From: Acidocella sp. | GTDB taxonomy: Bacteria; Pseudomonadota; Alphaproteobacteria; Acetobacterales; Acetobacteraceae | Assembly: GCA_028687415.1 (NCBI GenBank) | Contig: JAQUAC010000135.1 | Coordinates: 1 to 6,442 of the forward strand | Length of the DNA stretch: 6,442 bases | Direction: 5' to 3' | Shown: one piece after another, positions 1-6,442 of the stretch | Layout: every line of letters starts with the position of its first letter | How positions within the stretch are numbered: position 1 is the stretch's first letter | The notes under the pieces: model-generated | Told to the model about the DNA's origin: nothing | Database searches by the model: none | What the model saw: the letters and a program-made list of their open reading frames with translations, nothing else | Made by a program: the position numbers and the translations under genes

Positions 1-1464
1 GGTCCAGGCGGCGGGCGGGGTGAACCCTGCCCCGCCGCGCTCAAACCACATCACCCGCAGCCCGGCAATGCCCGCTGCCGTCAGCCGCGCCCCGAAATCC
101 GGCGGCACCGTGCCCAGATCCTCCCCCAGAATCACTGCCTTGTGCCGCCAGGATTCCAGCGTGACGAGGCGCAGCAGCTCATCCACCGGCATGTCGATAT
201 ACGCGCCCTCGGCCGACGCCCTGCCCCGCGGCACCACCCAGAGCCGGGAGAGCCCCATCACATGGTCAATACGCACGCCCCCGGCATGGCGCAGCGCATG
301 GCGCAGCATCTCTATGAACCCCGCGAACCCGCTGCGCCGCAGCCCGCGCGGCGAAAAGCTGGTAATGCCCCAGGCCTGCCCCTCGCGGTTGAGCAAATCC
401 GGCGGCGCGCCGATCTCCAGCCCCGCCAGCATCTCCGCCTGCCGGCTCCAGCTCTGGCTCCCTGCATGGTCCGTGCCCACGGCCAGATCCGCGATCAGCC
501 CTATCTTTGCCCCCGCCGCCTTCGCCGCCGCCTGCGCCGCGCCCAGATCCTGCCCGGCGCGGAATTGCAACCAGGCGTGAAACGCCACGAGGTTCTCGTT
601 CTCCTCCACAAAGCGCACCACCGCCGGGTTCTCCGGGTGGCGGTACGCCTCCGGCCAGTTGCGCCAGTTCAGCGCCGCCGGGTTGTTGCGCGTCAACACC
701 TCCGCCAGCGCCTCGAAAACCGCGTGCCGCTCCAGCCCCACGCCACTCTCCGCCCGGAACGCCGCCAGCCCGGCATGGTCATGGCTATGGGCGAAATCCT
801 CCCGCAGCGCCGCCAGCTTCCGCGCCGCCGCGCCCGGCCAGTCGATCAGCGCGCCCTCCTCATCCGGCATGTCGCGCGCGATGTGCAGCACATTCAGCGC
901 CGCCCGGCTGCTGGGCGCGTAAGGCCCGTAACGGTTCACATCCGCCGCGAACAGCGCATGCGCGGGGCTGATGCCGATGGCCGCCGCCCCATGCCGCGCC
1001 GCCGCCCGCGCGAATTCCTCCAGCGCCCGGAAATCCCCTATGCCCCCGCCTTGCGCCCGCCGCAGCCCATAAAGCTGCACCGTCAGCCCCCAGAGTTTTT
1101 CACCGCCCCCCGCATCCTCCAGCGTGTAGGCGCGGCTTCGCGCCACCGCGAGCACCGTCTCCGCCCCGCCATACTCCAGCCGGTGATAGCCGGGCTCGGC
1201 AATGCCGGGCAGCACCACGCCAGTGCCCTCCAGCACCCCGCCTCCTTCCAGACGCACGCAGTAAGCGCCGGGCCTGGGCAGGGCGGTCTCCTCCCCCACC
1301 CAGACGGTCAACAATGGCGGCAGGCCGGGCAGCGGCTCATCCTCGCCCAGCGCGTCCAGCACGGCGCGCAGGCTGTCATCGCTCACAATCTGTTCCTGCC
1401 CGAACACATCCCGCCATTGCAGGGCAATGCCCGCCGCCCGCGCCCGCTCATGCAATGTCAACAT
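1..1464 (-). CDS. malQ: 4-alpha-glucanotransferase (amylomaltase, GH77), 3' end outside the window
   Basis: MalQ moves glucosyl or maltodextrin units between alpha-1,4 glucans, releasing glucose and lengthening or shortening maltodextrins. The first 488 residues are visible and the frame is open to base 1. Residues 1-115 form the N-terminal region seen in long, E. coli-type MalQ (LHERARAAGIALQWRDVFG, then SDDSLRAVLDALG). The GH77 barrel follows: LWGLTVQLYGLR (124-135), GIGDFRALEEFA, YAPSSRAALNVLHI (182-195), IADLAVGTDHAG (324-335), GAPPDLLNREGQAWG (352-366), VRIDHVMGLSRLW with nucleophile Asp400 (397-409), and ILGEDLGTVPPDF with acid/base Glu448 (446-457). The third catalytic Asp and the rest of the barrel, probably 150-250 residues, lie beyond the window. 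The start at ATG 1464-1462 is fixed by a strong ribosome binding site inside the end of glgB and gives a normal N-terminus. I translated it by hand and found no frameshift. Co-expression with TreS and GlgB suggests it works on maltose and short glucans from the same pathway. Confidence 0.94.
   Translation of the reverse strand, partial: MLTLHERARAAGIALQWRDVFGQEQIVSDDSLRAVLDALGEDEPLPGLPPLLTVWVGEETALPRPGAYCVRLEGGGVLEGTGVVLPGIAEPGYHRLEYGGAETVLAVARSRAYTLEDAGGGEKLWGLTVQLYGLRRAQGGGIGDFRALEEFARAAARHGAAAIGISPAHALFAADVNRYGPYAPSSRAALNVLHIARDMPDEEGALIDWPGAAARKLAALREDFAHSHDHAGLAAFRAESGVGLERHAVFEALAEVLTRNNPAALNWRNWPEAYRHPENPAVVRFVEENENLVAFHAWLQFRAGQDLGAAQAAAKAAGAKIGLIADLAVGTDHAGSQSWSRQAEMLAGLEIGAPPDLLNREGQAWGITSFSPRGLRRSGFAGFIEMLRHALRHAGGVRIDHVMGLSRLWVVPRGRASAEGAYIDMPVDELLRLVTLESWRHKAVILGEDLGTVPPDFGARLTAAGIAGLRVMWFERGGAGFTPPAAWT
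1458..1464 (-). other. 7-bp stop/start overlap of glgB and malQ
   Basis: The minus strand reads ATGTTGA: the malQ ATG (1464-1462) precedes and overlaps the glgB TGA (1460-1458) in a different frame. With the strong Shine-Dalgarno site just upstream, this is a typical arrangement for translational coupling by terminating or re-initiating ribosomes. The coupling is inferred from layout. Confidence 0.85.
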
Positions 1465-3248
1465 GCGTCCTCCTCCTCCGCCTGCCGCATATAAATCACG
1501 CCCAGCGGCGGCAACGTCAGGCATAGCACCCCGTCCGCCGCCCGCAGCCGCCCCGCATTACCCGCGAAGCCACCGCCGAACGCGGGTGAATCGGAGTTAA
1601 AAATCTCCTCCCATTCCCCGCCCGGCACCCGCATCGTGTAATCCTGGCGCTGCGCATCGCCGAAATTGCACACCACCAGCACCGGCGATTCCGGTGGCGC
1701 CAGCCGCAGAAACGCGAATACGCTCCGCTCGCGGTCATCGCTCACCACCCAGGCAAAGCCGTCCGGCTCGTCATCCAGCCGGTACAAAGCCGGGTTGCCG
1801 CGCAACGTCGCGTTCAACGCCCGTACTTCCTCCCGCACCCCCTCATGCCGCGCATCCGCCAGCAACTGCCAGGACAATTCGGCATCATGGTTCCATTCCG
1901 CGGGTTGGCCGAACTCGCAGCCCATAAACAGCAGCTTGCCCCCCGGATGCGCCCACATGAACGCCAGATACGCCCGCAGATTGGCGAAGCGCTGCCGGTC
2001 ATCCCCCGGCATGCGCCCAAACAGCGAGCCTTTCCCGTACACCACCTCGTCATGCGAGATCGGCAGCACGAACCGCTCCGAGAACGCATACACAAGCCCG
2101 AAGGTGATGCGCTCATGCACCGCCCCCCGCTCTGACGGCGGCGTGTGGATATAATCCAGCGTGTCGTGCATCCAGCCCATGTTCCATTTATGGGTGAAGC
2201 CCAGCCCGCCCGCAGCCGCCGCGCGCGTCACCCCCGGCCAGGCGGTGGATTCCTCCGCGATCAGCAGCGCCCCAGGGCAGCGCCCCCGCAAGGCCTCTGA
2301 AAGCTCCTGAAAGAACTGCACGGCCTCCAGATTCTCCACGCCGCCATGGATATTCGGTATCCACTCCCCCGGCTGGCGCGAATAATCGCGGTAGAGCATG
2401 GAGGCCACGGCATCCACGCGCAATCCGTCCGCACCGTATTGCTCCAGCCAAAACAGCGCGTTGGCGATGAGGAATTGCCTCACCTCCGGCCGCTTGAAAT
2501 TATAGACCAGCGTGCCCCATTCCTGGTGAAACCCCTCGCGCGGGTCCTCGTACTCATAGAGGCAGGTGCCATCGAACACCGCCAACCCGTCCGCATCGGC
2601 GGGAAAATGCGCGGGCACCCAGTCCAGAATTACCCCCAGCCCGGCGGCGTGGCAGGCGGTCACAAACCGCGCGAAATCCTCCGGTGCCCCCATGGCGGGC
2701 ATGGGCGCGAACATGCCGACCGGCTGGTAGCCCCAGGAGCCGCCAAAGGGGTGCGCCATCACCGGCAGCAGCTCGATATGCGTGAACCCAAGCTCCGTCA
2801 CATACGGAATCAGCCGCGCCGCCAGCTCGTCCCAGCCCAGAACGCCGCCATCCTCCCGCCGCATCCAGGAGGGCGCATGCACCTCATAGATGCTCATCGG
2901 CCCCACCGCCGCTTGGCCCCGCGGCACGGGCGGAAACACCGCCGCCACCCCCGAGGCCTTGTCCGGCGGCAGGCACATCCGCCGCGCGCACGGGTCCGCC
3001 TTCAGCGGCAGCACCCCGCGCGGGCCGGTGATTTCATACATATACCGCTCGCCCGGCCCAAGATGCGGGATGAACGTCTCCCATATCCCCGCCTCGCGCC
3101 GGCGCATCGGGTGGCACTGCCCGTCCCAGCCGTTGAACACCCCCACCACCGAGACCCCGCGCGCAGCCGGGGCCCAGACGGCAAAGCGCACTCCCGCCAC
3201 CCCCGCCTCCTCGCAGGGCAGCGCGCCGAGCGCGGCTTCCTTAGGCAT
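1458..3248 (-). CDS. glgB: 1,4-alpha-glucan (glycogen) branching enzyme, complete, 596 aa
   Basis: It cuts an alpha-1,4 glucan chain and rejoins the segment by an alpha-1,6 bond, creating branches in glycogen-like glucan. A CBM48-type beta domain comes first (RFAVWAPAA at 21-29, VFNGWDG at 37-43), then a GH13 barrel and a C-terminal beta domain ending LPPLGVIYM. Diagnostic motifs are GGSWGYQPVGMFAP, DWVPAHFP, DGLRVDAVASMLYRDYSR (nucleophile Asp279), AEESTAWPGV (acid/base Glu332), KWNMGWMHDTLDY, and ISHDEVVYGKGSL (Asp400). The 53 and 121 residue spacings from the nucleophile match, from memory, those of the E. coli enzyme. At 596 residues it is shorter than the roughly 730-residue E. coli type because the extra N-terminal N1 domain is absent. 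The start is the ATG at 3248-3246, eight bases inside treS; the frame is open further upstream to 3365, but those residues are Arg/Cys-rich, resemble nothing in the family and lie over treS. The SHDEVVYGKGSL signature separates it from TreZ and GlgX, which share the fold. The stop overlaps malQ. Confidence 0.96.
   Translation of the reverse strand: MPKEAALGALPCEEAGVAGVRFAVWAPAARGVSVVGVFNGWDGQCHPMRRREAGIWETFIPHLGPGERYMYEITGPRGVLPLKADPCARRMCLPPDKASGVAAVFPPVPRGQAAVGPMSIYEVHAPSWMRREDGGVLGWDELAARLIPYVTELGFTHIELLPVMAHPFGGSWGYQPVGMFAPMPAMGAPEDFARFVTACHAAGLGVILDWVPAHFPADADGLAVFDGTCLYEYEDPREGFHQEWGTLVYNFKRPEVRQFLIANALFWLEQYGADGLRVDAVASMLYRDYSRQPGEWIPNIHGGVENLEAVQFFQELSEALRGRCPGALLIAEESTAWPGVTRAAAAGGLGFTHKWNMGWMHDTLDYIHTPPSERGAVHERITFGLVYAFSERFVLPISHDEVVYGKGSLFGRMPGDDRQRFANLRAYLAFMWAHPGGKLLFMGCEFGQPAEWNHDAELSWQLLADARHEGVREEVRALNATLRGNPALYRLDDEPDGFAWVVSDDRERSVFAFLRLAPPESPVLVVCNFGDAQRQDYTMRVPGGEWEEIFNSDSPAFGGGFAGNAGRLRAADGVLCLTLPPLGVIYMRQAEEEDAC
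1468..1479 (-). promoter_or_regulatory. Ribosome binding site of malQ inside the glgB 3' end
   Basis: The minus strand reads GGAGGAGGAGGA and then three bases before the malQ ATG. An AGGAGG core at 1477-1472 lies seven bases from the start. The same bases encode the EEED tail of GlgB, so the acidic C-terminus of GlgB and the malQ Shine-Dalgarno site share sequence. This fixes the malQ start. Confidence 0.8.
3241..3248 (-). other. 8-bp stop/start overlap of treS-mak and glgB
   Basis: The minus strand reads ATGCCTAA: the glgB ATG (3248-3246) precedes and overlaps the treS TAA (3243-3241). There is no room for a promoter or terminator between the genes, so glgB must be read from the treS transcript or from a promoter inside treS. 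Confidence 0.85.
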
Positions 3249-6200
3249 CCTGCAACACCGCCTGCCGGTTGAGCACGCGCGCCGTGGCATCGGCCAAGCC
3301 GCGCAACGCGATGCCGGTCCAGCCCGGCCGCTGCACCGCCTCATTGCATATCTCCAGCGCCGCACGCTCGATCAGGAACAAATCCGTCAGCGCCGCCGCC
3401 TGCGCCGCATCCTCCACCCAGGGGTGCTCCGCCGCCGCCGCCACAGCGTTGTAGGCGGCCAAAAACTGCGCCGACATATCCTCGACAAAGCGCAGCACCG
3501 GCGGCCCTGCCTGGGCGCTGGCGGGTGTCGCCCGCCCCTGCAGCGCCGCCGCCGCCGTGTACTGGAAGGAGCGCAGCAGCCCGGCCACATCCCATAGCGG
3601 CGAGGTCACCTCCCGCCCGCCAAAGCCGACGATATGCGCGTCGCCATTCGCCACCAGCACATGGCCGAGATGAAAATCTCCATGCACCCGCGTCGCCAGC
3701 GCCCCTACCCCGGCGGCGGCCAATTCCGGCAGATGCCGCAGCAAATCCTCCCGGTGCTCCACCGCATAGGCTACCGCGTCATCCGGATGCCCCGGCAGCC
3801 CCCCTATGCACCCCAGCGCCTGACTGAACCGCGCCTGCGCCGCCTCACACCAGGCTTTCGCCATCGCCGCATCCACTCGCACGGAGGTGAAGGCCGGGTC
3901 ATCGCAGGGCCGGGCCAGCACCTCGTGCAACTCGCCCAGCCGCGTGCCCATGGCCCGGGCGATGGCGGCGTAGCCGCTGCGCTCATCCGCCTCGTCGCCA
4001 TGGCTCTTCTCCCCCACGCCAATGGTCTCGATAAAGCGGTGCAGGTAATCCAGCGTATACTGCCAGGCATCGCCCTGGTTCTGCAGAAACACCTGCGCCA
4101 TAATCATGCTGTGCCGGGTGCCGTCGGCCCCTTGCATGGAAATCTCGCCCAGCAATTGCGGCGTGTTGGCGTAACCCGCCTTGGTGAGGTGGCGCACCAT
4201 CTCCACCTCCGGGCTCTCCCCCTCCAGCACCCGCCGGATCAGCTTCATGATGATCTTCTGGCCAATAATGATGGCCCCGTTCGGCTGCTCGGCTGAAAGC
4301 CGGCGGATCTCCGGCACCTCCGGCAGCTCAATCCCGTCCAGCAGTTTCGTGGCCTCGCAGCGTATCTCCCCACCATCCACTTTCACCACCAGCCGGCTGC
4401 GCAGGGCGCGGATCAGCCCGAGCGGGAACACGTCCACGGCGAAGGCATCGGTTAAATACCCCATGCGCCGCCCCTGCCTCACCCGCGCCAGCGCCAATTG
4501 CTGCGGCAGCGGCGAGAGCGTATCGCCATCCCAGGAAATACCGAGCGGCAGATTGTAGCGCTCGCCATGCCCATCGCACCGCACCTCCGCCGTGGTCAGC
4601 AGCACTTCCAGGCTGCGGCAAGGTATCTTGTCCATACGGCACAACCGCCCCGCCCGTATCGTCTGGTCCTTCGCCGCCACCCAATGCCGCCGCCGCAAAT
4701 AAGCGGGCAGCGCCTCGGTCTCGATCAGCGCCTTCGCCGCCGGGGCCATCACGTCGTTCAGCCCGTTGCGCAGCACGATGGTCGCCAGCTCCGGCAACGG
4801 CTCCGAGGGCGTCACATGCCAGGGCGGCAGCGCCTCCTCATTCGCCAGGATGAACCAGTAGAACCCGTAAGGCGGCAGCGTGAACAAATAGGTAAGCTGC
4901 CCGATCGGCGGAAACCCCGAGCCGCCCAGCAGGTCCACCGGCACCCGCCCGGCGAAGGCGGAAATATCCAGCTCCACCGCCTGCGCCGTGCGCGCGAGGT
5001 TATAGACGCAGAGTATGTTCTCCTCCGCCCCGTCCTCCGGCTTGTAGCTGCGCAAATAGGCGAGAATTTTCCGGTTGCCGGGGTAGAGGAAAACCTGCGT
5101 GCCGCGCCCAAACGCCTTATGCCGCCCGCGCACGGCCAGCATCTTGCGCGTCCAGTTCAGCAGCGAGTGCTGATCCCCCGCCTGCGCCTCCACATTCACC
5201 GCCTCATAGCCGTACACCGCGTCCATCACCGGCGGCAGCACGAGGTCCGCCGGGCTCGCCCGGGAGAACCCGCCATTGCGGTCCGGCGACCATTGCATCG
5301 GCGTGCGCACGCCATCCCGGTCGCCAAGATGGATGTTGTCCCCCATGCCGATCTCATCGCCATAATAAATCACCGGCGTGCCGGGCATGGAGAGCAGCAG
5401 CCCGTTCATCAACTCTATCCGCCGCCGGTCATGCTCCATCAGCGGTCCCAGCCGGCGGCGGATGCCCAGATTGATGCGCGCCCGCTTATCCGCCGCGTAG
5501 GTGTTCCACAGATAATCCCGCTCGGAATCCGTCACCATTTCCAGCGTCAGCTCGTCATGGTTGCGCAGGAAAATCGCCCATTGGCAGTTCGGCGGAATCG
5601 CCGGCGTCTGCCGCATGATGTCGGTGACCGGGTAGCGGTCCTCCTGCGCTATGGCCATGTACATGCGCGGCATCAACGGAAAGTTGAAGGACATGTGGCA
5701 CTCATCCCCGTTGCCGAAATATTGCTGCGCGTCCTCGGGCCACTGGTTCGCCTCCGCCAGCAGCATCCGCCCCGGCGCGTGCTCATCCAGCGCCGCGCGG
5801 ATTTTCTTCAGCACCGCATGCGTCTCCGGCAAATTCTCGTTATTCGTGCCATCGCGCTCTATGAGATACGGCACCGCGTCCAGCCGCAGCCCGTCCACGC
5901 CAAGGTCCAGCCAGAAGCGCATGACATTCAATACCTCCCGCAGCACGCTCGGATTATCAAAATTCAAATCCGGCTGGTGCGAGAAGAAGCGGTGCCAATA
6001 GAACGCACCCGCCACCTCATCCCAGCTCCAGTTCGACTTCTCGGTATCGACAAAGATGATGCGTGTGCCAGCGTATTTATGATCCGTATCGGACCACACA
6101 TAAAAATTCCGCGCCACACTCCCCGGCTTGGCCCGCCTGGCGCGCTGGAACCACGGGTGCTGGTCAGAGGTATGGTTCACCACCAGCTCAGTGATGACGC

Positions 6201-6442
6201 GGATATCGCGCTTATGCGCCTCATGAATAAAGCGCCGCACATCCGCCATGGTGCCGTATTCCGGATGCACATTGCGGTAATCAGCAATATCGTAACCGTC
6301 ATCTCGCCGGGGCGAAGGGTAGAACGGAAGCAGCCAGATCGCCGTAACGCCCAGCCCGGCAATGTAATCCAGCTTCTGGATCAACCCCGGAAAATCGCCC
6401 ATGCCATCGTTATTCGCATCGAAGAAGGATTTGACGTGAACC
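3241..6442 (-). CDS. treS: Trehalose synthase (maltose alpha-D-glucosyltransferase) fused to a divergent maltokinase-like domain; 5' end outside the window
   Basis: The N-terminal half isomerises maltose and trehalose in the cytoplasm (GH13 family). The frame is open to the window edge: codons before the Met at 6402 read VHVKSFFDANNDG, the usual TreS opening, so that Met is internal and probably only some 20-40 residues are missing. Counting from the first full codon (6441), 1066 residues are visible. The GH13 regions are ELVVNHTSD (about 85-93), DGLRLDAVPYL with nucleophile Asp188, LLAEANQWP with acid/base Glu230, and FLRNHDEL with Asp296. YYGDEIGMGDNI and DGVRTPMQWSPDRN are strong TreS signatures. 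The TreS C-terminal beta domain ends near residue 535. From about 550 to the end lies a maltokinase-like region: an N-terminal cap, an N-lobe with a Lys in IIMKLIRR and a Glu in PEVEM, NQGDAW, and a C-lobe with HGDFHLGH. Here the motif that is normally DFEGEP is GFGGRE, so kinase activity is doubtful although the TreS half looks fully active. The TAA stop overlaps the glgB start. The TreS assignment is certain; the kinase status is inference. Confidence 0.96.
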   Translation of the reverse strand, partial: VHVKSFFDANNDGMGDFPGLIQKLDYIAGLGVTAIWLLPFYPSPRRDDGYDIADYRNVHPEYGTMADVRRFIHEAHKRDIRVITELVVNHTSDQHPWFQRARRAKPGSVARNFYVWSDTDHKYAGTRIIFVDTEKSNWSWDEVAGAFYWHRFFSHQPDLNFDNPSVLREVLNVMRFWLDLGVDGLRLDAVPYLIERDGTNNENLPETHAVLKKIRAALDEHAPGRMLLAEANQWPEDAQQYFGNGDECHMSFNFPLMPRMYMAIAQEDRYPVTDIMRQTPAIPPNCQWAIFLRNHDELTLEMVTDSERDYLWNTYAADKRARINLGIRRRLGPLMEHDRRRIELMNGLLLSMPGTPVIYYGDEIGMGDNIHLGDRDGVRTPMQWSPDRNGGFSRASPADLVLPPVMDAVYGYEAVNVEAQAGDQHSLLNWTRKMLAVRGRHKAFGRGTQVFLYPGNRKILAYLRSYKPEDGAEENILCVYNLARTAQAVELDISAFAGRVPVDLLGGSGFPPIGQLTYLFTLPPYGFYWFILANEEALPPWHVTPSEPLPELATIVLRNGLNDVMAPAAKALIETEALPAYLRRRHWVAAKDQTIRAGRLCRMDKIPCRSLEVLLTTAEVRCDGHGERYNLPLGISWDGDTLSPLPQQLALARVRQGRRMGYLTDAFAVDVFPLGLIRALRSRLVVKVDGGEIRCEATKLLDGIELPEVPEIRRLSAEQPNGAIIIGQKIIMKLIRRVLEGESPEVEMVRHLTKAGYANTPQLLGEISMQGADGTRHSMIMAQVFLQNQGDAWQYTLDYLHRFIETIGVGEKSHGDEADERSGYAAIARAMGTRLGELHEVLARPCDDPAFTSVRVDAAMAKAWCEAAQARFSQALGCIGGLPGHPDDAVAYAVEHREDLLRHLPELAAAGVGALATRVHGDFHLGHVLVANGDAHIVGFGGREVTSPLWDVAGLLRSFQYTAAAALQGRATPASAQAGPPVLRFVEDMSAQFLAAYNAVAAAAEHPWVEDAAQAAALTDLFLIERAALEICNEAVQRPGWTGIALRGLADATARVLNRQAVLQDA
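3258..3263 (-). promoter_or_regulatory. Probable weak ribosome binding site of glgB
   Basis: AGGCGG on the minus strand lies nine bases before the glgB ATG, inside the treS C-terminal codons. It is a partial match to AGGAGG and clearly weaker than the malQ site, so glgB may depend more on translation arriving from treS. The purine-rich GCAGG directly next to the ATG is too close to serve. Confidence 0.4.
3590..3684 (-). other. Altered catalytic and metal-binding segment of the fused maltokinase domain
   Basis: The segment encodes HGDFHLGHVL, then IVGFGGREVTSPLWDVAG. The catalytic Asp of HGD is present (codon 3678-3676). The family consensus as I know it is HGDxHLGQVL, then about 12 residues, then DFEGEP, a basic loop, and SPLRDVAGM. 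In this protein Gln five after the catalytic Asp is His, DFEGEP is GFGGRE with the Asp changed to Gly at codon 3627-3625, the loop before SPL is about nine residues shorter, and the Arg of SPLRD is Trp. The spacing of 17 residues between the catalytic Asp and the altered position is consistent with correct alignment. In kinases of this aminoglycoside-phosphotransferase-like fold the two replaced positions bind Mg-ATP. Confidence 0.75.

Noticed and set aside
142..1494. A 450-codon open frame on the plus strand
   Set aside because: It lies entirely antisense to malQ and the glgB end. The predicted protein is rich in Arg, Pro, His and Ala with no domain, as expected from the mirror of high-G+C codon bias. 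The malQ reading on the other strand matches GH77 throughout.
1458..3248. Malto-oligosyltrehalose trehalohydrolase (TreZ) or debranching enzyme (GlgX) as alternative for the middle gene
   Set aside because: Both share CBM48 plus GH13 architecture, but RVDAVASMLYRDYS, AEESTAWPG and SHDEVVYGKGSL are specific to branching enzymes.
2346..3272. A 308-codon open frame on the plus strand
   Set aside because: It is antisense to glgB, of Arg/His/Pro-rich shadow composition, and has no recognisable motif or ribosome site.
3246..3365. Extended GlgB start at 3365
   Set aside because: The extra 39 residues are Arg/Cys-rich, read over treS in another frame, and do not resemble a GlgB N-terminus. The ATG at 3248 gives a normal start with standard operon overlap.
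3535..3556. GCC-rich run resembling a trinucleotide repeat
   Set aside because: It encodes an alanine-rich stretch near the TreS-Mak C-terminus in high-G+C codons. It is short and imperfect, and similar runs occur throughout the window.
3634..4296. A 220-codon plus-strand frame opposite the unusual kinase region
   Set aside because: I considered whether an overlapping antisense gene could explain the odd kinase motifs. The product has no recognisable domain and the same shadow composition, so there is no support.
6400..6402. Treating the Met at 6402 as the TreS start
   Set aside because: The in-frame codons upstream to the window edge encode VHVKSFFDANNDG, a conserved part of TreS, so the gene starts outside the window.

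Overview
The window is a stretch of high-G+C bacterial chromosome, roughly two-thirds G+C by eye. It is filled by three genes, all on the minus strand and overlapping end to end. In transcription order (right to left) they are a trehalose synthase fused to a maltokinase-like domain (treS-mak, 6442 to 3241, 5' end outside the window), a glycogen branching enzyme (glgB, 3248 to 1458, complete), and a 4-alpha-glucanotransferase of family GH77 (malQ, 1464 to 1, 3' end outside the window). There is no intergenic DNA, and I see no RNA gene, mobile element, CRISPR array, promoter or terminator. The codon bias, the TreS-Mak fusion and the protein style suggest a proteobacterium, perhaps an alphaproteobacterium such as an Acetobacteraceae member. 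That placement is inference and weak.

The set fits an alpha-glucan/trehalose operon of the GlgE type. TreS interconverts trehalose and maltose. A maltokinase would phosphorylate maltose to maltose-1-phosphate. GlgE (not in the window, possibly upstream beyond 6442) would polymerise it, GlgB would add alpha-1,6 branches, and MalQ would disproportionate maltose and short maltodextrins. The gene overlaps are 8 bp (treS/glgB) and 7 bp (glgB/malQ), so the three are very likely co-transcribed and translationally coupled.

The most interesting point is the fused maltokinase domain. The TreS half has an intact catalytic triad and all the family signatures. In the kinase half the catalytic HGD aspartate remains, but the metal-binding Asp of the usual DFEGEP motif is Gly (read as GFGGRE), the Gln usual five residues after the catalytic Asp is His, about nine residues of the following loop are missing, and the nucleotide-loop motif is altered (EQPNG instead of about EQSNTS). 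The frame is uninterrupted for more than 500 codons, so this looks like a retained protein whose kinase function may be lost or changed, not a decaying pseudogene. If so, maltose phosphorylation must come from another enzyme, or TreS maltose may be routed to MalQ encoded in the same operon.
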